64,000 nt of DNA, from positions 1-64,000 of the forward strand of contig JAQCLE010000007.1 of the NCBI GenBank assembly GCA_027592755.1, in the 5' to 3' direction. The DNA is from Bacteroidota bacterium. Lineage in GTDB: Bacteria > Bacteroidota > Bacteroidia > Cytophagales > Cyclobacteriaceae. The notes below the pieces were generated by a model. That model saw only the letters and a program-made list of their open reading frames with translations. It had not been told where the DNA came from and searched no databases. Of the stretch, positions 44,290 through 53,596 are shown one piece after another (within the stretch, counting starts at the first letter, position 1; each line of letters begins with the position of its first letter). A program made the position numbers and the translations under genes.

Positions 44290-44883
44290 ATGTCAAAAGC
44301 AGAACGAACCATAGAATACATCCTCGAAATTGTAGCCCCTATTTTTAATAAGAATGGCTACAATGGCACCAGCATGTCGGACATAACCAAAGCAACAGGA
44401 CTGACCAAAGGGGCCATTTATGGAAACTTTGAAAATAAGGAGGAACTGGCATTGGAGGCGTTCAACCTTAATATTAAAAAGGTTTTTAATAGGCTTGCAG
44501 AGGCAATGGATCCTGAGGAACACTGCCTGGATAAATTGAAAGCCATGACAAAGTTTTATCGCAATTATCCGGCACTAACATCAGATCTGGGTGGTTGCCC
44601 CTTGTTAAATGTTGGGGTTGATTCAAATAATCAGAATGAGCTGCTTGCAAAAAGAGTAAGTGAGGTAAACCTGAAGTTGCAGCGAAATATTAGTAATCTA
44701 ATTCAAGGTGGTATTGATCAGGATCAAATCAGTTCGTCTATAGACAGCATGAAGATGGCTGGAAGAATTATAGCAATGATTGAAGGGAGTGTCTACATGA
44801 CATTCACCCTTCACGATCATTCATATATGAAGGATATGATGGACCACATTGACCGTATGATTGAAACGGAAATGACAATTTAA
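44290..44883 (+). CDS. TetR/AcrR-family transcriptional regulator
   Basis: 197 residues. The N-terminal helix-turn-helix spans about 10-55, with the signature NGTSMSDITKATGLTKGAIY and then NFENKEEL, as in AcrR/TetR repressors. The C-terminal ligand domain (about 70-197) is of the YcdC/TetR_C type and ends with a dimer-forming helix. The operator copies before this gene and before the following hydrolase gene predict autoregulation and control of the hydrolase. The ligand is unknown and may be a hydrophobic compound or ester linked to the hydrolase. Confidence 0.92.
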   Translation: MSKAERTIEYILEIVAPIFNKNGYNGTSMSDITKATGLTKGAIYGNFENKEELALEAFNLNIKKVFNRLAEAMDPEEHCLDKLKAMTKFYRNYPALTSDLGGCPLLNVGVDSNNQNELLAKRVSEVNLKLQRNISNLIQGGIDQDQISSSIDSMKMAGRIIAMIEGSVYMTFTLHDHSYMKDMMDHIDRMIETEMTI

Positions 44884-44900
44884 AAAAAATTTGTACCCAT

Positions 44901-44918
44901 ATATACCAATTGGTATAT
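44901..44918. promoter_or_regulatory. Second copy of the TetR operator, upstream of the alpha/beta hydrolase gene
   Basis: ATATACCAATTGGTATAT is an 18-base perfect palindrome that contains the same 16-base core as the site at 44250. It lies 16 bases before the ATG at 44934 and 17 bases after the tetR stop. An identical palindrome twice within about 650 bases, each time just before a gene start, is strong evidence for a local regulon. Confidence 0.8.
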
Positions 44919-44933
44919 TTTAACTATTTTGAT

Positions 44934-45791
44934 ATGAACATCTATTTAACACTGACCAGAACATTTTTCAAAATATTATCGAAAGTCGCCCCTCACCTTG
45001 CAGGATCATTGGCCTTTCATCTATTTCAAAAACCACGCACAAAAGCCATACGCACAATTGAAAAATCGTTTTATGACCAGGTTACAAGCTATAAAATTGA
45101 AACTCCCATAGAATCTGTGGATTGTTATGAGCTGGGTAACAAACAAGGCAAATTGATTATACTTGTTCACGGCTGGGAGTCGAATGCGGGAAGTTTTGCT
45201 GCCATCTCTGCTTCGTTGGCAAACCAGGGCTATAGGGTTGTACTCTTCAATTTACCAGCTCACGGCATTTCTAAACTTAAGAAAGCAAATATTATGAGTT
45301 GTAGCCGGGTTCTTGCTTCGGTATTAACCTATTTCCAGTATTCCGGTCCAATTTCAATTATTTCACATTCATTTGGTTCTGCTGTTTGCACTTATACGCT
45401 GGCCACAACCAGGGTTCCAATTGATAAGTTTATCATGTTGACTACTCCGGATAAACTAATCGACATTTTTACAGATTTTAAGCACATGATTTCACTCGGT
45501 GATGTGGCCTTCAATAAGATGCTTGATGATGTAAAAGAATTATTTGGTCGCGATCCTGGAACTGTTGCTGTAAACCAAATGACCAAAATGATCAATTACA
45601 ACCAATTGAGCATTATCCACGATGAGTATGATAAGGTTCTACCCTATCACAATTCACTGAAGGTTTATGAAAAATCCCGGAATGCCAATCTGACAACCCT
45701 TGAAAAGGTGGGCCATTACCGCATGCTTTGGAACAAGGAGGTGATTGCCATGGTTAATAATTTGATGCGACACAATCAAAAAGCAGCATGA
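44934..45791 (+). CDS. Alpha/beta hydrolase under TetR control
   Basis: About 285 residues. The oxyanion region is LVHGWES, the nucleophile elbow is SHSFGSA (Ser near 151), and a candidate acid lies in HDEYDKVLP, with the catalytic His in KVGHYRML near the end. The fold resembles carboxylesterase/lysophospholipase-type hydrolases with an N-terminal amphipathic segment of about 35 residues. ATG at 44934 is chosen because the alternative TTG at 44910 would lie inside the operator. It converges on a permease gene with an eight-base gap. Confidence 0.82.
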   Translation: MNIYLTLTRTFFKILSKVAPHLAGSLAFHLFQKPRTKAIRTIEKSFYDQVTSYKIETPIESVDCYELGNKQGKLIILVHGWESNAGSFAAISASLANQGYRVVLFNLPAHGISKLKKANIMSCSRVLASVLTYFQYSGPISIISHSFGSAVCTYTLATTRVPIDKFIMLTTPDKLIDIFTDFKHMISLGDVAFNKMLDDVKELFGRDPGTVAVNQMTKMINYNQLSIIHDEYDKVLPYHNSLKVYEKSRNANLTTLEKVGHYRMLWNKEVIAMVNNLMRHNQKAA

Positions 45792-45799
45792 CAAGACTG

Positions 45800-48196
45800 T
45801 CATTCGTCCCTCAACGTATCTACCGGATTGGCCTTAGCTGCACCCAAAATAGTGACACTGGTTATGCTAATGCCAACACCAAATATGAGCAAAGCCGAAA
45901 TAAAGGTTGGGATAAATCCTACTTCAATATGATAGGCATAGATAAGATCCAATAGCCAGTCCGTAGCAAAAAATCCTCCGACACCACCTAAAATTCCAGC
46001 TGATACAAGAATAATCGCAAATTCCCTGTTTAGAAGTAAAACGATATTCTGTACTGATGCACCTAGCGCTTTTCTGATACCAATCTCCTTGGTACGTTTA
46101 GCAATGTTAAGGCTGGTAAGCGCAAAAATTCCGCATGCCGAGAGTATGCCTCCCAAAATGGTCAGGAATAGAAATATCTTTTTCAAATTCCCATTCGTCT
46201 GCTTCGTATTGGCCAGAACACGATCCTCCTGAAACTGGCTTATGTATGGCTTGGTTGGAAATGACTCCCTCCAGGATTCTTCCATGTAATCATTTATTTG
46301 AACCAATGATCCGGGATCGCCTTTAATAACCAGGGTAGTCCATAATGCAGGCCCTAAAGGATAAAATAAAATAGGCTCAGGGTCCTTTGATCGATATACG
46401 TTGTCAACAAAATCTTCAATAACTCCCGTAATCCTTCGCTTGGTCTCATGTACTTCCACTTGCTGGCCAATTGGATCACCTTGTAGGTTCAACATTTTCA
46501 CGAGCTGTTCCGTTACAACCAGACCTGTGACCATGTCAGATGCCTTTTCAACATCAAATGCCTCTCCCGCCACAAAGTTAAAGCCCATGGTTTTAAAGTA
46601 GTTTTTTGCTACCGCAAGATGTTGTGCATTGTAATCGCTGCCTTCATGCTTGATTGGGGCTGTATAACTATTCCCCACCTGGTCTCTACTGGCGCCCACT
46701 TCAATAATCTTTGGAAATGCTTTCGCCTTCGCTTCCATTGCGGTGAATTCCTTTTCATTCTGAACGCTAACTGTAAGCAGACTTTTTTTATCGTAACCGA
46801 ACTCTATGTCTTCCTGGAATTTGGTATTCTGAATAAATACAATTCCACCTAATAGTACAATTACTGAAATGGCAAATTGCATCACCAATAGTAACCTTGT
46901 CAATCCATTGGTTCCTTTAACCCGTACACTTCCCTTTAATAGCGTGACCATATTTAACCTGCTACTGAATAGTGCCGGATATATTCCTGACAAAAGCGAG
47001 GAAACCAGTATTATAATGAACAATGCTGTCATCAAGTTCATGGTATTCAAATCCTCCATCCCATAGGGTAGATCCCACATGCTTGTAAATTCTGGCACGA
47101 TGACATAAGACAAAGTATAGCCAACTATTAATGCGAGTATCAGGGTAACGACAGTTTCTAATAAAAACTGTAGCATAATCTGGCTTTTGTTTGCACCCAT
47201 CGATTTCCTGACTCCTATTTCTTTTAACCTTTTTGCTGTCATGGCAATTGAAGTATTAGTCAGGTTGAAACATGCGATTAACATGATCATAATTGCCAGT
47301 GTCACAAAAACTATCAATGGCTCAATTGATATGGTCAGGTTAACATAAGACCAGTTGATGTCATCCTGCCTAACATTGGACTTAAATGGCTGCAAAGAAT
47401 ACAATTCTACTTCAGAATCCAGTTTGGCTTCATTTCGAATGGGAATATACTTGTCAAACATTAATCCTATTTCGGAAGCCTGGGCTGGGTTTACAAGTTC
47501 TACGAAGATGGTTGGTATGTTCCAATCTGCCCAGGGCTGTTGGTCTAATAATCTTAATTCCTCGAAATGTTCCATACGCACCAGCGCATTAAATACAAAA
47601 GAGCTATTGATTGAAATTTTATCAACAACTCCCCCAACTACCACCTGCTTTTCAACCTCTCTTTCAAAGTTGAGGGTGAGTACCTTCCCAATTGGGTCTT
47701 CATCACCGAAATACTTGGTTGCCATATCCTGATTAATGAAAATGCTTGTCAGTTCCTTAAAGGCTTCATTATTTCCTGAGACGAGTGGAAAATCAAATAA
47801 TTCGAAAAAATTAGCATCGGCAAAAGCAACACCTTCACTAAATGCAGGAGTGTAATTACTCTCATTAACAAAACTAATATTGGCGCTTCCTCCTGCATAT
47901 CTGGTGAAACGACTTATACCTGAAATATCTTCAGTCGCCATTGGCCCAAGGATGACTGGCGCCCCAAGACGCACACCGCGATTGGCATCTTTAAACAATA
48001 CATGTTCATGAATTCTGAATATCTTTTCAACCTTTTCATCCTTATGGAAATCATTGAACTCAATATTATAAGCCACAAGAATGTATGCCGTGATACAACA
48101 AGCCAGAGCAATACCCAATCCGAAGGTATTTATGATAACGTAGGTTTTATTATTTAACAGATTTCTGAAAGCAATTTTAAAATAGTTCTTGATCAT
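45800..48196 (-). CDS. FtsX/MacB-type ABC transporter permease
   Basis: 798 residues with the usual duplicated layout. A first transmembrane helix (about 20-40) is followed by a periplasmic MacB-PCD domain (about 45-270). Three helices (about 285-430), a second periplasmic domain (about 455-660) and a final three helices (about 670-798) complete it. RNLLNNKTYVIINTFGLGIA at the start and the repeated LKEIGVRKSMGANKSQI / TKEIGIRKALGASVQNI signatures mark the FtsX fold. These typically export lipids, peptides or antimicrobials. No ATPase gene is adjacent, so the partner must be encoded elsewhere. Confidence 0.88.
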   Translation of the reverse strand: MIKNYFKIAFRNLLNNKTYVIINTFGLGIALACCITAYILVAYNIEFNDFHKDEKVEKIFRIHEHVLFKDANRGVRLGAPVILGPMATEDISGISRFTRYAGGSANISFVNESNYTPAFSEGVAFADANFFELFDFPLVSGNNEAFKELTSIFINQDMATKYFGDEDPIGKVLTLNFEREVEKQVVVGGVVDKISINSSFVFNALVRMEHFEELRLLDQQPWADWNIPTIFVELVNPAQASEIGLMFDKYIPIRNEAKLDSEVELYSLQPFKSNVRQDDINWSYVNLTISIEPLIVFVTLAIMIMLIACFNLTNTSIAMTAKRLKEIGVRKSMGANKSQIMLQFLLETVVTLILALIVGYTLSYVIVPEFTSMWDLPYGMEDLNTMNLMTALFIIILVSSLLSGIYPALFSSRLNMVTLLKGSVRVKGTNGLTRLLLVMQFAISVIVLLGGIVFIQNTKFQEDIEFGYDKKSLLTVSVQNEKEFTAMEAKAKAFPKIIEVGASRDQVGNSYTAPIKHEGSDYNAQHLAVAKNYFKTMGFNFVAGEAFDVEKASDMVTGLVVTEQLVKMLNLQGDPIGQQVEVHETKRRITGVIEDFVDNVYRSKDPEPILFYPLGPALWTTLVIKGDPGSLVQINDYMEESWRESFPTKPYISQFQEDRVLANTKQTNGNLKKIFLFLTILGGILSACGIFALTSLNIAKRTKEIGIRKALGASVQNIVLLLNREFAIILVSAGILGGVGGFFATDWLLDLIYAYHIEVGFIPTFISALLIFGVGISITSVTILGAAKANPVDTLRDE

Positions 48197-48371
48197 GGTG
48201 TACTATGTAAGGATTTGAAGCACCTGGTATTACCAAATTCCATACCATAAGACGCATGTTATTGAGAACCAGTTGCATGTCTATCCTCAACTTTCTTAAT
48301 TAATGTTCACAATCGATTTTTATGATCAATTATGAACACCTATTTGTCTCAAAGCGATTATCTTTAATAGC

Positions 48372-49352
48372 ATGAAAAATGAATCTTCACCTAATCAGGT
48401 AACTAACCCCAACAAGTATCACCTCGACATTCCTGGTAATCCCTCCACCGCGACTTCAAGTAAGATAAAATTAAGTGATAGATCGAATAATGTACCGTTA
48501 AGAGTTCTTAGTGAGCAGGATTGGGCTTTTTGGAAACATAATGGTTATGTCGTAATTAAAAATGCCGTATCCCTGGAGCAGGCATTAAGAACCGCTGATT
48601 TCTTATGGGAATTCGAAGAAAAGGATAAAAATAATCCCTCAACCTGGTATTCAAAAGAAAGGGCAACGGCGGGAATGAAAGAACTTGTCGGCACCGGTAT
48701 GATAGAAGTATATAACAACCAATACTTGTGGAATAATAGGCAAAAGCAACGCGTATATGACGCCTTTGTTGATATCTGGGGGACAGAGAAGCTTTGGGTA
48801 ACAATTGATCGGGCTAACCTCAATTTTCCCATCAAGCCGGGATTTGAATACAATGCCTTCATCCATTGGGACTATGACCCTGAAACCAAACCTCAGAATG
48901 TTCAGGGTGTATTGGCACTGGCTGACCAGGAAGATGAGAACATGGGAGGTTTTCAATGCATCCCGGAGCTATTCCGTACCTATGATGCCTGGAAACTCAC
49001 GCAGCCTGAAGATCGTGATCGTTTTACACCAGACATTTCTTCGTTGGAAGATAAAATTGTCAAAGTGAAATTGCAGGCCGGTGACCTCCTAATATTTAAC
49101 AGCACACAACCTCATGGGATTCGTGCAAACAGTTCTAAGGATGGCGTAAGGATTGCGCAATATATCTCCATGATGCCGGCGGAAGAAGACAACAAAGCAT
49201 TGCGTGATTGGAGGGTGAACTCATGGGAAAACCGGGTTGCACCTGAGGGCCACGCCTTTCCTGGAGATCCCAGAAAATTAGAACAGACTAAATATGATAA
49301 GGCACAATTGACTGAATTGGGTGAAAAGCTGTTAGGTCTTAAAAAATGGTAA
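48372..49352 (+). CDS. Phytanoyl-CoA dioxygenase (PhyH) family protein
   Basis: 326-residue Fe(II)/2-oxoglutarate oxygenase. The HxD iron motif lies in FIHWDYDP, the distal His in QPHGIRANSS, and a following Arg for 2-oxoglutarate in the DGVRIAQY region. Family members hydroxylate small molecules or CoA esters, and the substrate cannot be inferred. The N-terminal 40 residues are Ser/Asn/Pro-rich and look disordered. It converges on glutamine synthetase, with a bidirectional terminator between them. Confidence 0.85.
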   Translation: MKNESSPNQVTNPNKYHLDIPGNPSTATSSKIKLSDRSNNVPLRVLSEQDWAFWKHNGYVVIKNAVSLEQALRTADFLWEFEEKDKNNPSTWYSKERATAGMKELVGTGMIEVYNNQYLWNNRQKQRVYDAFVDIWGTEKLWVTIDRANLNFPIKPGFEYNAFIHWDYDPETKPQNVQGVLALADQEDENMGGFQCIPELFRTYDAWKLTQPEDRDRFTPDISSLEDKIVKVKLQAGDLLIFNSTQPHGIRANSSKDGVRIAQYISMMPAEEDNKALRDWRVNSWENRVAPEGHAFPGDPRKLEQTKYDKAQLTELGEKLLGLKKW

Positions 49353-49370
49353 ATCAGGTCTACACATAAA

Positions 49371-49403
49371 AAAGGGCCTGATCCAAACTGAATCAAGCCC
49401 TTT
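49371..49403. terminator. Bidirectional terminator between phyH-like and glutamine synthetase genes
   Basis: AAAGGGC (49371-49377) pairs with GCCCTTT (49397-49403), and an inner TGAT pairs with ATCA. Short A and T runs flank it. It lies between two convergent stops, so it can serve both genes. Confidence 0.75.
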
Positions 49404-49424
49404 ATCCTGAAAGAGATCTGCTCT

Positions 49425-50435
49425 TTACTTAACAGTCTTAACAGTTTTTATAATTCTTGCCGCTACTTTATAGGGATCAGCATTAGAAGCTGGCCTTCTA
49501 TCTTCAAGATAGCCATTCCAACCATGAGTAGCAGTGTAAACCGGAATCCTTATCGAAGCTCCTCTGTCCGAAACACCATAAGAAAAATCAGTGATTGCGG
49601 CAGTTTCGTGTTTTCCGGTTAAGCGCTGATCATTGTAAGCCCCATAAACATCAATATGCTCTTTTACCACTCCTCTAAAAGCTTCGCACACTTTCTCAAC
49701 ATTCTTTTTAGAACCAGCTGATCTTAAATAACCATTTGAGAAATTACAGTGCATGCCAGAACCATTCCAGTCGGTGTCTCCTAGGGGTTTTGGATGATAT
49801 TCAATGACTAAACCATACTTTTCAGTAAGTCTTTCCATCAAGTATCTTGCCATCCATACTTCATCACCTGCTTGCTTGGCACCTTTTGCAAAAATCTGCC
49901 ATTCCCATTGGCCGGTAGCCACCTCACCGTTCGTTCCCTCCACATTAAGGCCAGCTGCAAGACATATATCAAGATGCTCATCCTTAAAATCCCTTCCAAA
50001 AACATTTCGACCACCTACACCGCAATAGTAAGGGCCTTGTGGGCTTGGATAGCCACTATGTGGAAATCCTATTGGCCGATCTGTTGAAGGATCCCAAAGA
50101 AAATACTCTTGTTCAAATCCGAACCAAAAATCATTATCATCTTCATCAATTGCTGCCCGACCGTTAGACACATGAGCAGTACCGTCTGCATTCATTACTT
50201 CAGTAAGCACGAGGTACCCATTTTCAATTACTGGATCCGGACAGATAAAAACAGGTTTCAACAAACAATCAGAAGAACCTCCTTCTGCCTGTTGAGTTGA
50301 AGAACCATCAAAACCCCATTCGGGGCAATCTTTCAGCCTGCCACTGAAATCACCTACAATCTTCGTCTTACTTCTTAGTGATTGTGTTGGCTTATATCCA
50401 TCAAGCCAGATGTACTCAAGTTTAGCTTTGCTCAT
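49425..50435 (-). CDS. glnA: Glutamine synthetase, type II (eukaryote-like)
   Basis: 336 residues, far shorter than the ~470 of GSI and the ~700 of GSIII, and matching GSII. The beta-grasp domain starts with LEYIWLDGY and includes EWGFDGSSTQQAEG. The catalytic domain has the glutamate- and metal-binding segments WEWQIFAKGAKQAGDEVW and NGSGMHCNFS, followed by HETAAITDFSYG and the RIPVYT segment. It assimilates ammonium with ATP and feeds GltBD and Amt. GSII is common in eukaryotes and occurs in some Bacteroidetes and Actinobacteria, so recent transfer is not implied. No adenylylation site of the GSI type is present. Confidence 0.94.
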   Translation of the reverse strand: MSKAKLEYIWLDGYKPTQSLRSKTKIVGDFSGRLKDCPEWGFDGSSTQQAEGGSSDCLLKPVFICPDPVIENGYLVLTEVMNADGTAHVSNGRAAIDEDDNDFWFGFEQEYFLWDPSTDRPIGFPHSGYPSPQGPYYCGVGGRNVFGRDFKDEHLDICLAAGLNVEGTNGEVATGQWEWQIFAKGAKQAGDEVWMARYLMERLTEKYGLVIEYHPKPLGDTDWNGSGMHCNFSNGYLRSAGSKKNVEKVCEAFRGVVKEHIDVYGAYNDQRLTGKHETAAITDFSYGVSDRGASIRIPVYTATHGWNGYLEDRRPASNADPYKVAARIIKTVKTVK

Positions 50436-50657
50436 GGTGATATTTACTTAGATAAATAGAATTATGTTATAAGATTAAAATTTCAGGTTACTAATTCATG
50501 CAAATAAAAAATGAATTAAAGTCTTTGTCAAGGCCGATTTGATTATTTGTCCTTTTATCAGAACAAGACACAATTCATTACAATATTTGAAAGATGAACA
50601 GCGCTCTTAAAGTATTATTTGCCGATTTGGCAAAGCAGGAATCGCATTGCGACCGAT

Positions 50658-51245
50658 CTAGTTCCTGTTGTTCATTTCGTCTCTTATCTTGGCAGCCTTT
50701 TCATAATCCTCCTGTGTCAAAGCTTCGTCCAGAAGTTGCTGTAACTTATCGTTACTCAAGTCGTTGAGCAAATCGGGTAGATTCTTTGGTTCTTTTTTCT
50801 TTGCCTTCTTCTTAGGTGATTCCTCTTCAGATTCCTCTGTCAGGACAATGCCAGCCTCCGCAAGGATAGCCTCGAATGTGTAGATATCCACCCCAAAGCG
50901 GAGGCCAATAGCAATGGCGTCGGAAGGTCGAGCATCGACTTCAATTTGTTTAATTCCGTCGCTACAAACAATCTTGGCAAAAAAGACTCCTTCTTTCAGA
51001 TCAGAAATGACTACTTCTTCAATTGTGAAATTAAAGCTATAGGCAAATGACCTGAACAGGTCATGTGTCATTGGCCTGTTGGGAACTATTTTTTCGATTT
51101 CAATCGCAATGGCCTGGGCTTCAAACATGCCAATGATGATGGGTAAACGACGGCTCCCTCCAACTTCACCCAACACCAGGGCAAATGAACCAGATTGTGA
51201 TTGGCTGCTTGATAATCCTAAAATTTCGAGTTTTATTTTATCCAC
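50658..51245 (-). CDS. Bifunctional nuclease-family protein (DUF151 with UVR motif)
   Basis: 195 residues. The BFN/DUF151 domain spans about 1-135, with GSRRLPIIIGMFEAQAIA and DARPSDAIAIGLRF as hallmarks. A Lys/Glu-rich linker (about 140-160) leads to a UvrB/UvrC-type motif (DEALTQEDYEKAAKIRDEM) at the C-terminus. Plant and some bacterial relatives show nuclease activity. The link with UvrC-type pairing hints at a DNA-associated role. It starts three bases after the etfA stop, so it is the third gene of an etfB-etfA-bfn unit. Confidence 0.9.
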   Translation of the reverse strand: MDKIKLEILGLSSSQSQSGSFALVLGEVGGSRRLPIIIGMFEAQAIAIEIEKIVPNRPMTHDLFRSFAYSFNFTIEEVVISDLKEGVFFAKIVCSDGIKQIEVDARPSDAIAIGLRFGVDIYTFEAILAEAGIVLTEESEEESPKKKAKKKEPKNLPDLLNDLSNDKLQQLLDEALTQEDYEKAAKIRDEMNNRN

Positions 51246-51248
51246 CCT

Positions 51249-52199
51249 TTATTTAATAGCTTTAATGGCTTCTGTTAATTTAGGAACAACTTCAAATGCA
51301 TCTCCAACCACTCCATAGTCTGCAGCTTTGAAAAAAGGAGCATCAGCATCCTTGTTGATAACTACAATGTACTTGGATTGGTTCACTCCTGCAAGATGTT
51401 GAATTGCTCCCGATATACCAATCGCTATATACAAAGTTGGAGCAACTTTAATTCCTGTTTGACCGACATGTTCATGGTGAGGCCTCCAATCCATATCAGA
51501 AACCGGTTTGCTACACCCAGTTGCCGCTCCAAGAACTTCTGCAAGATCCTCAATCATTCCCCAGTTCTCAGGACCTTTAAGCCCACGTCCTCCTGAAACG
51601 ACGATGTCAGCCTCCGGTAAAAGAACCTTACCTGTAGTCTTCTCCCGAGATACCTGTTTTACTCCGAAATCGGAATCTTCTATTGATGGATTAAAATTTT
51701 CAATTGGAGCCTCTGCACCATCTTCCTTCAAAATAACTGCCCCTTTTTTTATGGACAGTATCTTCTTGTCCTTTGTAAGCGTGGTATGAGCAGAGGCCTT
51801 TCCTGTATAAATACTCCTTTTGACATTGAAATGCGCATCTGGTAGTGCAACAACATTGGTAACCAATGACGCGTCCATTTTTATCGAAACCCGGGCTGCA
51901 ACCGGGTTTCCTAATGATGACTCGGCAAGGACTAAACTATCTGACTGGGTTTTCTGCATAGCCTCCGCAAGCGCAGACGCATAGGCACTGATCACACCCT
52001 GATCAAATTTCGGGTTATTGGCATGCAAGACTTTGCTTGCTCCATTGTTTCCCAGCTTTTTTAATTGATCTCCAGCAGCTGTACCAAGAACTACGGCCAC
52101 TACATCGCCATTGCTCATTGCACTTGCGTAAGTCACGGCCTCTCGTGAGGACTTTTTTACTTCACCGTCGGATAATTCAACAAATACCAATACAGCCAT
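51249..52199 (-). CDS. etfA: Electron transfer flavoprotein subunit alpha
   Basis: 316 residues. The N-terminal domain spans about 1-190. The FAD domain (about 195-316) carries VVSGGRGLKGPENW, then GATGCSKPVSDMDWRPH, VGQTGIKVAPTLYIAIGISGAIQH and DADAPFFKAADYGVVGD, all typical contact blocks. With EtfB it receives electrons from acyl-CoA dehydrogenases. No dehydrogenase or ETF-quinone oxidoreductase gene is in the window. It follows etfB by 23 bases. Confidence 0.96.
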   Translation of the reverse strand: MAVLVFVELSDGEVKKSSREAVTYASAMSNGDVVAVVLGTAAGDQLKKLGNNGASKVLHANNPKFDQGVISAYASALAEAMQKTQSDSLVLAESSLGNPVAARVSIKMDASLVTNVVALPDAHFNVKRSIYTGKASAHTTLTKDKKILSIKKGAVILKEDGAEAPIENFNPSIEDSDFGVKQVSREKTTGKVLLPEADIVVSGGRGLKGPENWGMIEDLAEVLGAATGCSKPVSDMDWRPHHEHVGQTGIKVAPTLYIAIGISGAIQHLAGVNQSKYIVVINKDADAPFFKAADYGVVGDAFEVVPKLTEAIKAIK

Positions 52200-52222
52200 A
52201 TCTAATATTTTAAGTTCATTTA

Positions 52223-52954
52223 TTATAAAATTTTGGCTTCCTCTTTCAAAAGCCTGGCCAACTCCTTCATATCATCCACCATTTTAATGGCTCCCTTCTC
52301 AGGAGGCAGGTCATACGAAGTCGTTTTCGTAGCCACAGAATGAGTGGTTGCCTCAATCACTTTCAACGGTTTCGATCTTGCCGTCATGATTCCTCTCATG
52401 TTCGGAATTTTCCATTCCGCTATTGGCTCCTGGCAACCAACCACCAAAGGTAATAACGCCTCCAAAATCTCCTTACCTCCTTCTATTTCCCGGGCAAGAG
52501 TGGCAACGCCGTTTTCAACCTCAAGTTTCATCACTGGTGACAACGATGGAATGCCCAGTAATTCACCAACCATTCCGTGTACCATTCCACCATTGAAATC
52601 AATCGATTCCCGCCCCATCAGGATAAGGTCATAATTTTCTGTTTTGGCCACCTCAGCTATTTGAGAAGCAACGAAAAAAGAATCATCAGCCCTGGCATTT
52701 ATCCGAATAGCATCGTCAGCGCCAATTGCGAGGGCTTTTCTTAAGGTAGGTTCCGTTACTGCTTCACCAACATTAAGCACGGTGATACTTCCTCCCATTT
52801 GCTCCTTCAATTCAACAGCCCTTGCAAGAGCATAATCATCGTACGGTCCAATCACAAACTGAACACCTGAGTTATCGAATTCAGAGTTATTGTTGGTAAA
52901 GGCAATCCTCGAAGTTGTGTCGGGTACATGGGTGATACAAACTAATATCTTCAT
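52223..52954 (-). CDS. etfB: Electron transfer flavoprotein subunit beta
   Basis: About 243 residues from ATG at 52954, where the family-typical start MKILVCITHVPDT begins. The in-frame ATG at 52984 would add ten residues of unlikely sequence. AMP-binding features include GPYDDYALARAVELKEQ, ILMGRESIDFNGGMV and the final DLPPEKGAIKMVDD. It forms the heterodimer with EtfA and is the first gene of the etfB-etfA-bfn unit. Confidence 0.95.
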   Translation of the reverse strand: MKILVCITHVPDTTSRIAFTNNNSEFDNSGVQFVIGPYDDYALARAVELKEQMGGSITVLNVGEAVTEPTLRKALAIGADDAIRINARADDSFFVASQIAEVAKTENYDLILMGRESIDFNGGMVHGMVGELLGIPSLSPVMKLEVENGVATLAREIEGGKEILEALLPLVVGCQEPIAEWKIPNMRGIMTARSKPLKVIEATTHSVATKTTSYDLPPEKGAIKMVDDMKELARLLKEEAKIL

Positions 52955-53110
52955 ATTGGGCTTTTCTTTATTAACGATGGACAAAATTATTCAGCTTTTT
53001 CGCTAAGCCAAGTTTGAACTTACATTTAACATAAGGTTATCCAATCATTACTCATTGAACATGGCGAATGTTTATTTTTATTGTGATTTTAGGACTTTAA
53101 TTAACGATAA

Positions 53111-53428
53111 ATGAGAAACAGGATTGATCAGCTAAATGAATTTATCAAGGAAGAACCTGAAAATCCATTTCTCATTTATGCCTTGGCCCTGGAGTATCTA
53201 AAAACAGAACCTACTCAAGCCAAAATATATTTTGACCAATTACTAAAATATCACCCATCTTATTTGCCAACCTATTACCATGCTGCCCAGTTTTATTTAG
53301 AAATTGACCAAAGATCACGAGCTCGTCAAATCTACGAGGTTGGCATCGCTCTCACCCGAAAAACAGAAGATCATCATGCTCTGAAGGAGCTTCAAAATGC
53401 TTATACTAATTTCCTGTTGGATGACTGA
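53111..53428 (+). CDS. Small tetratricopeptide repeat protein
   Basis: 105 residues built of about three TPR helix pairs: NPFLIYALALEYLKTEPTQA, YLPTYYHAAQFYLEIDQRSR, and a final helix ending LKELQNAYTNFLLDD. There is no signal peptide, so it is cytoplasmic and probably a scaffold or chaperone-like adaptor. It is divergent from etfB, and no partner is identified. Confidence 0.75.
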   Translation: MRNRIDQLNEFIKEEPENPFLIYALALEYLKTEPTQAKIYFDQLLKYHPSYLPTYYHAAQFYLEIDQRSRARQIYEVGIALTRKTEDHHALKELQNAYTNFLLDD

Positions 53429-53596
53429 TATAGTTTTGGCCAATCATTTAATAAGCCATCCTATCGACAGATAATTGGTCAATTCAACGGTCATATCCAA
53501 ATTATCTATTTTGATATGATTCTAATCCATGTTGAGGATTGGATTTGTTAACTTTCCCGGGAATCCAAAAATCTCGCTAACCAACAATAAGAAATT

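Noticed and set aside
44910-44933. Upstream TTG start of the alpha/beta hydrolase
   Set aside because: It lies inside the palindromic operator, and the ATG at 44934 is followed by a typical N-terminus.
49425-50435. Horizontal transfer of a eukaryotic glutamine synthetase
   Set aside because: GSII occurs in Bacteroidota in general, and base composition does not differ visibly from the neighbours.
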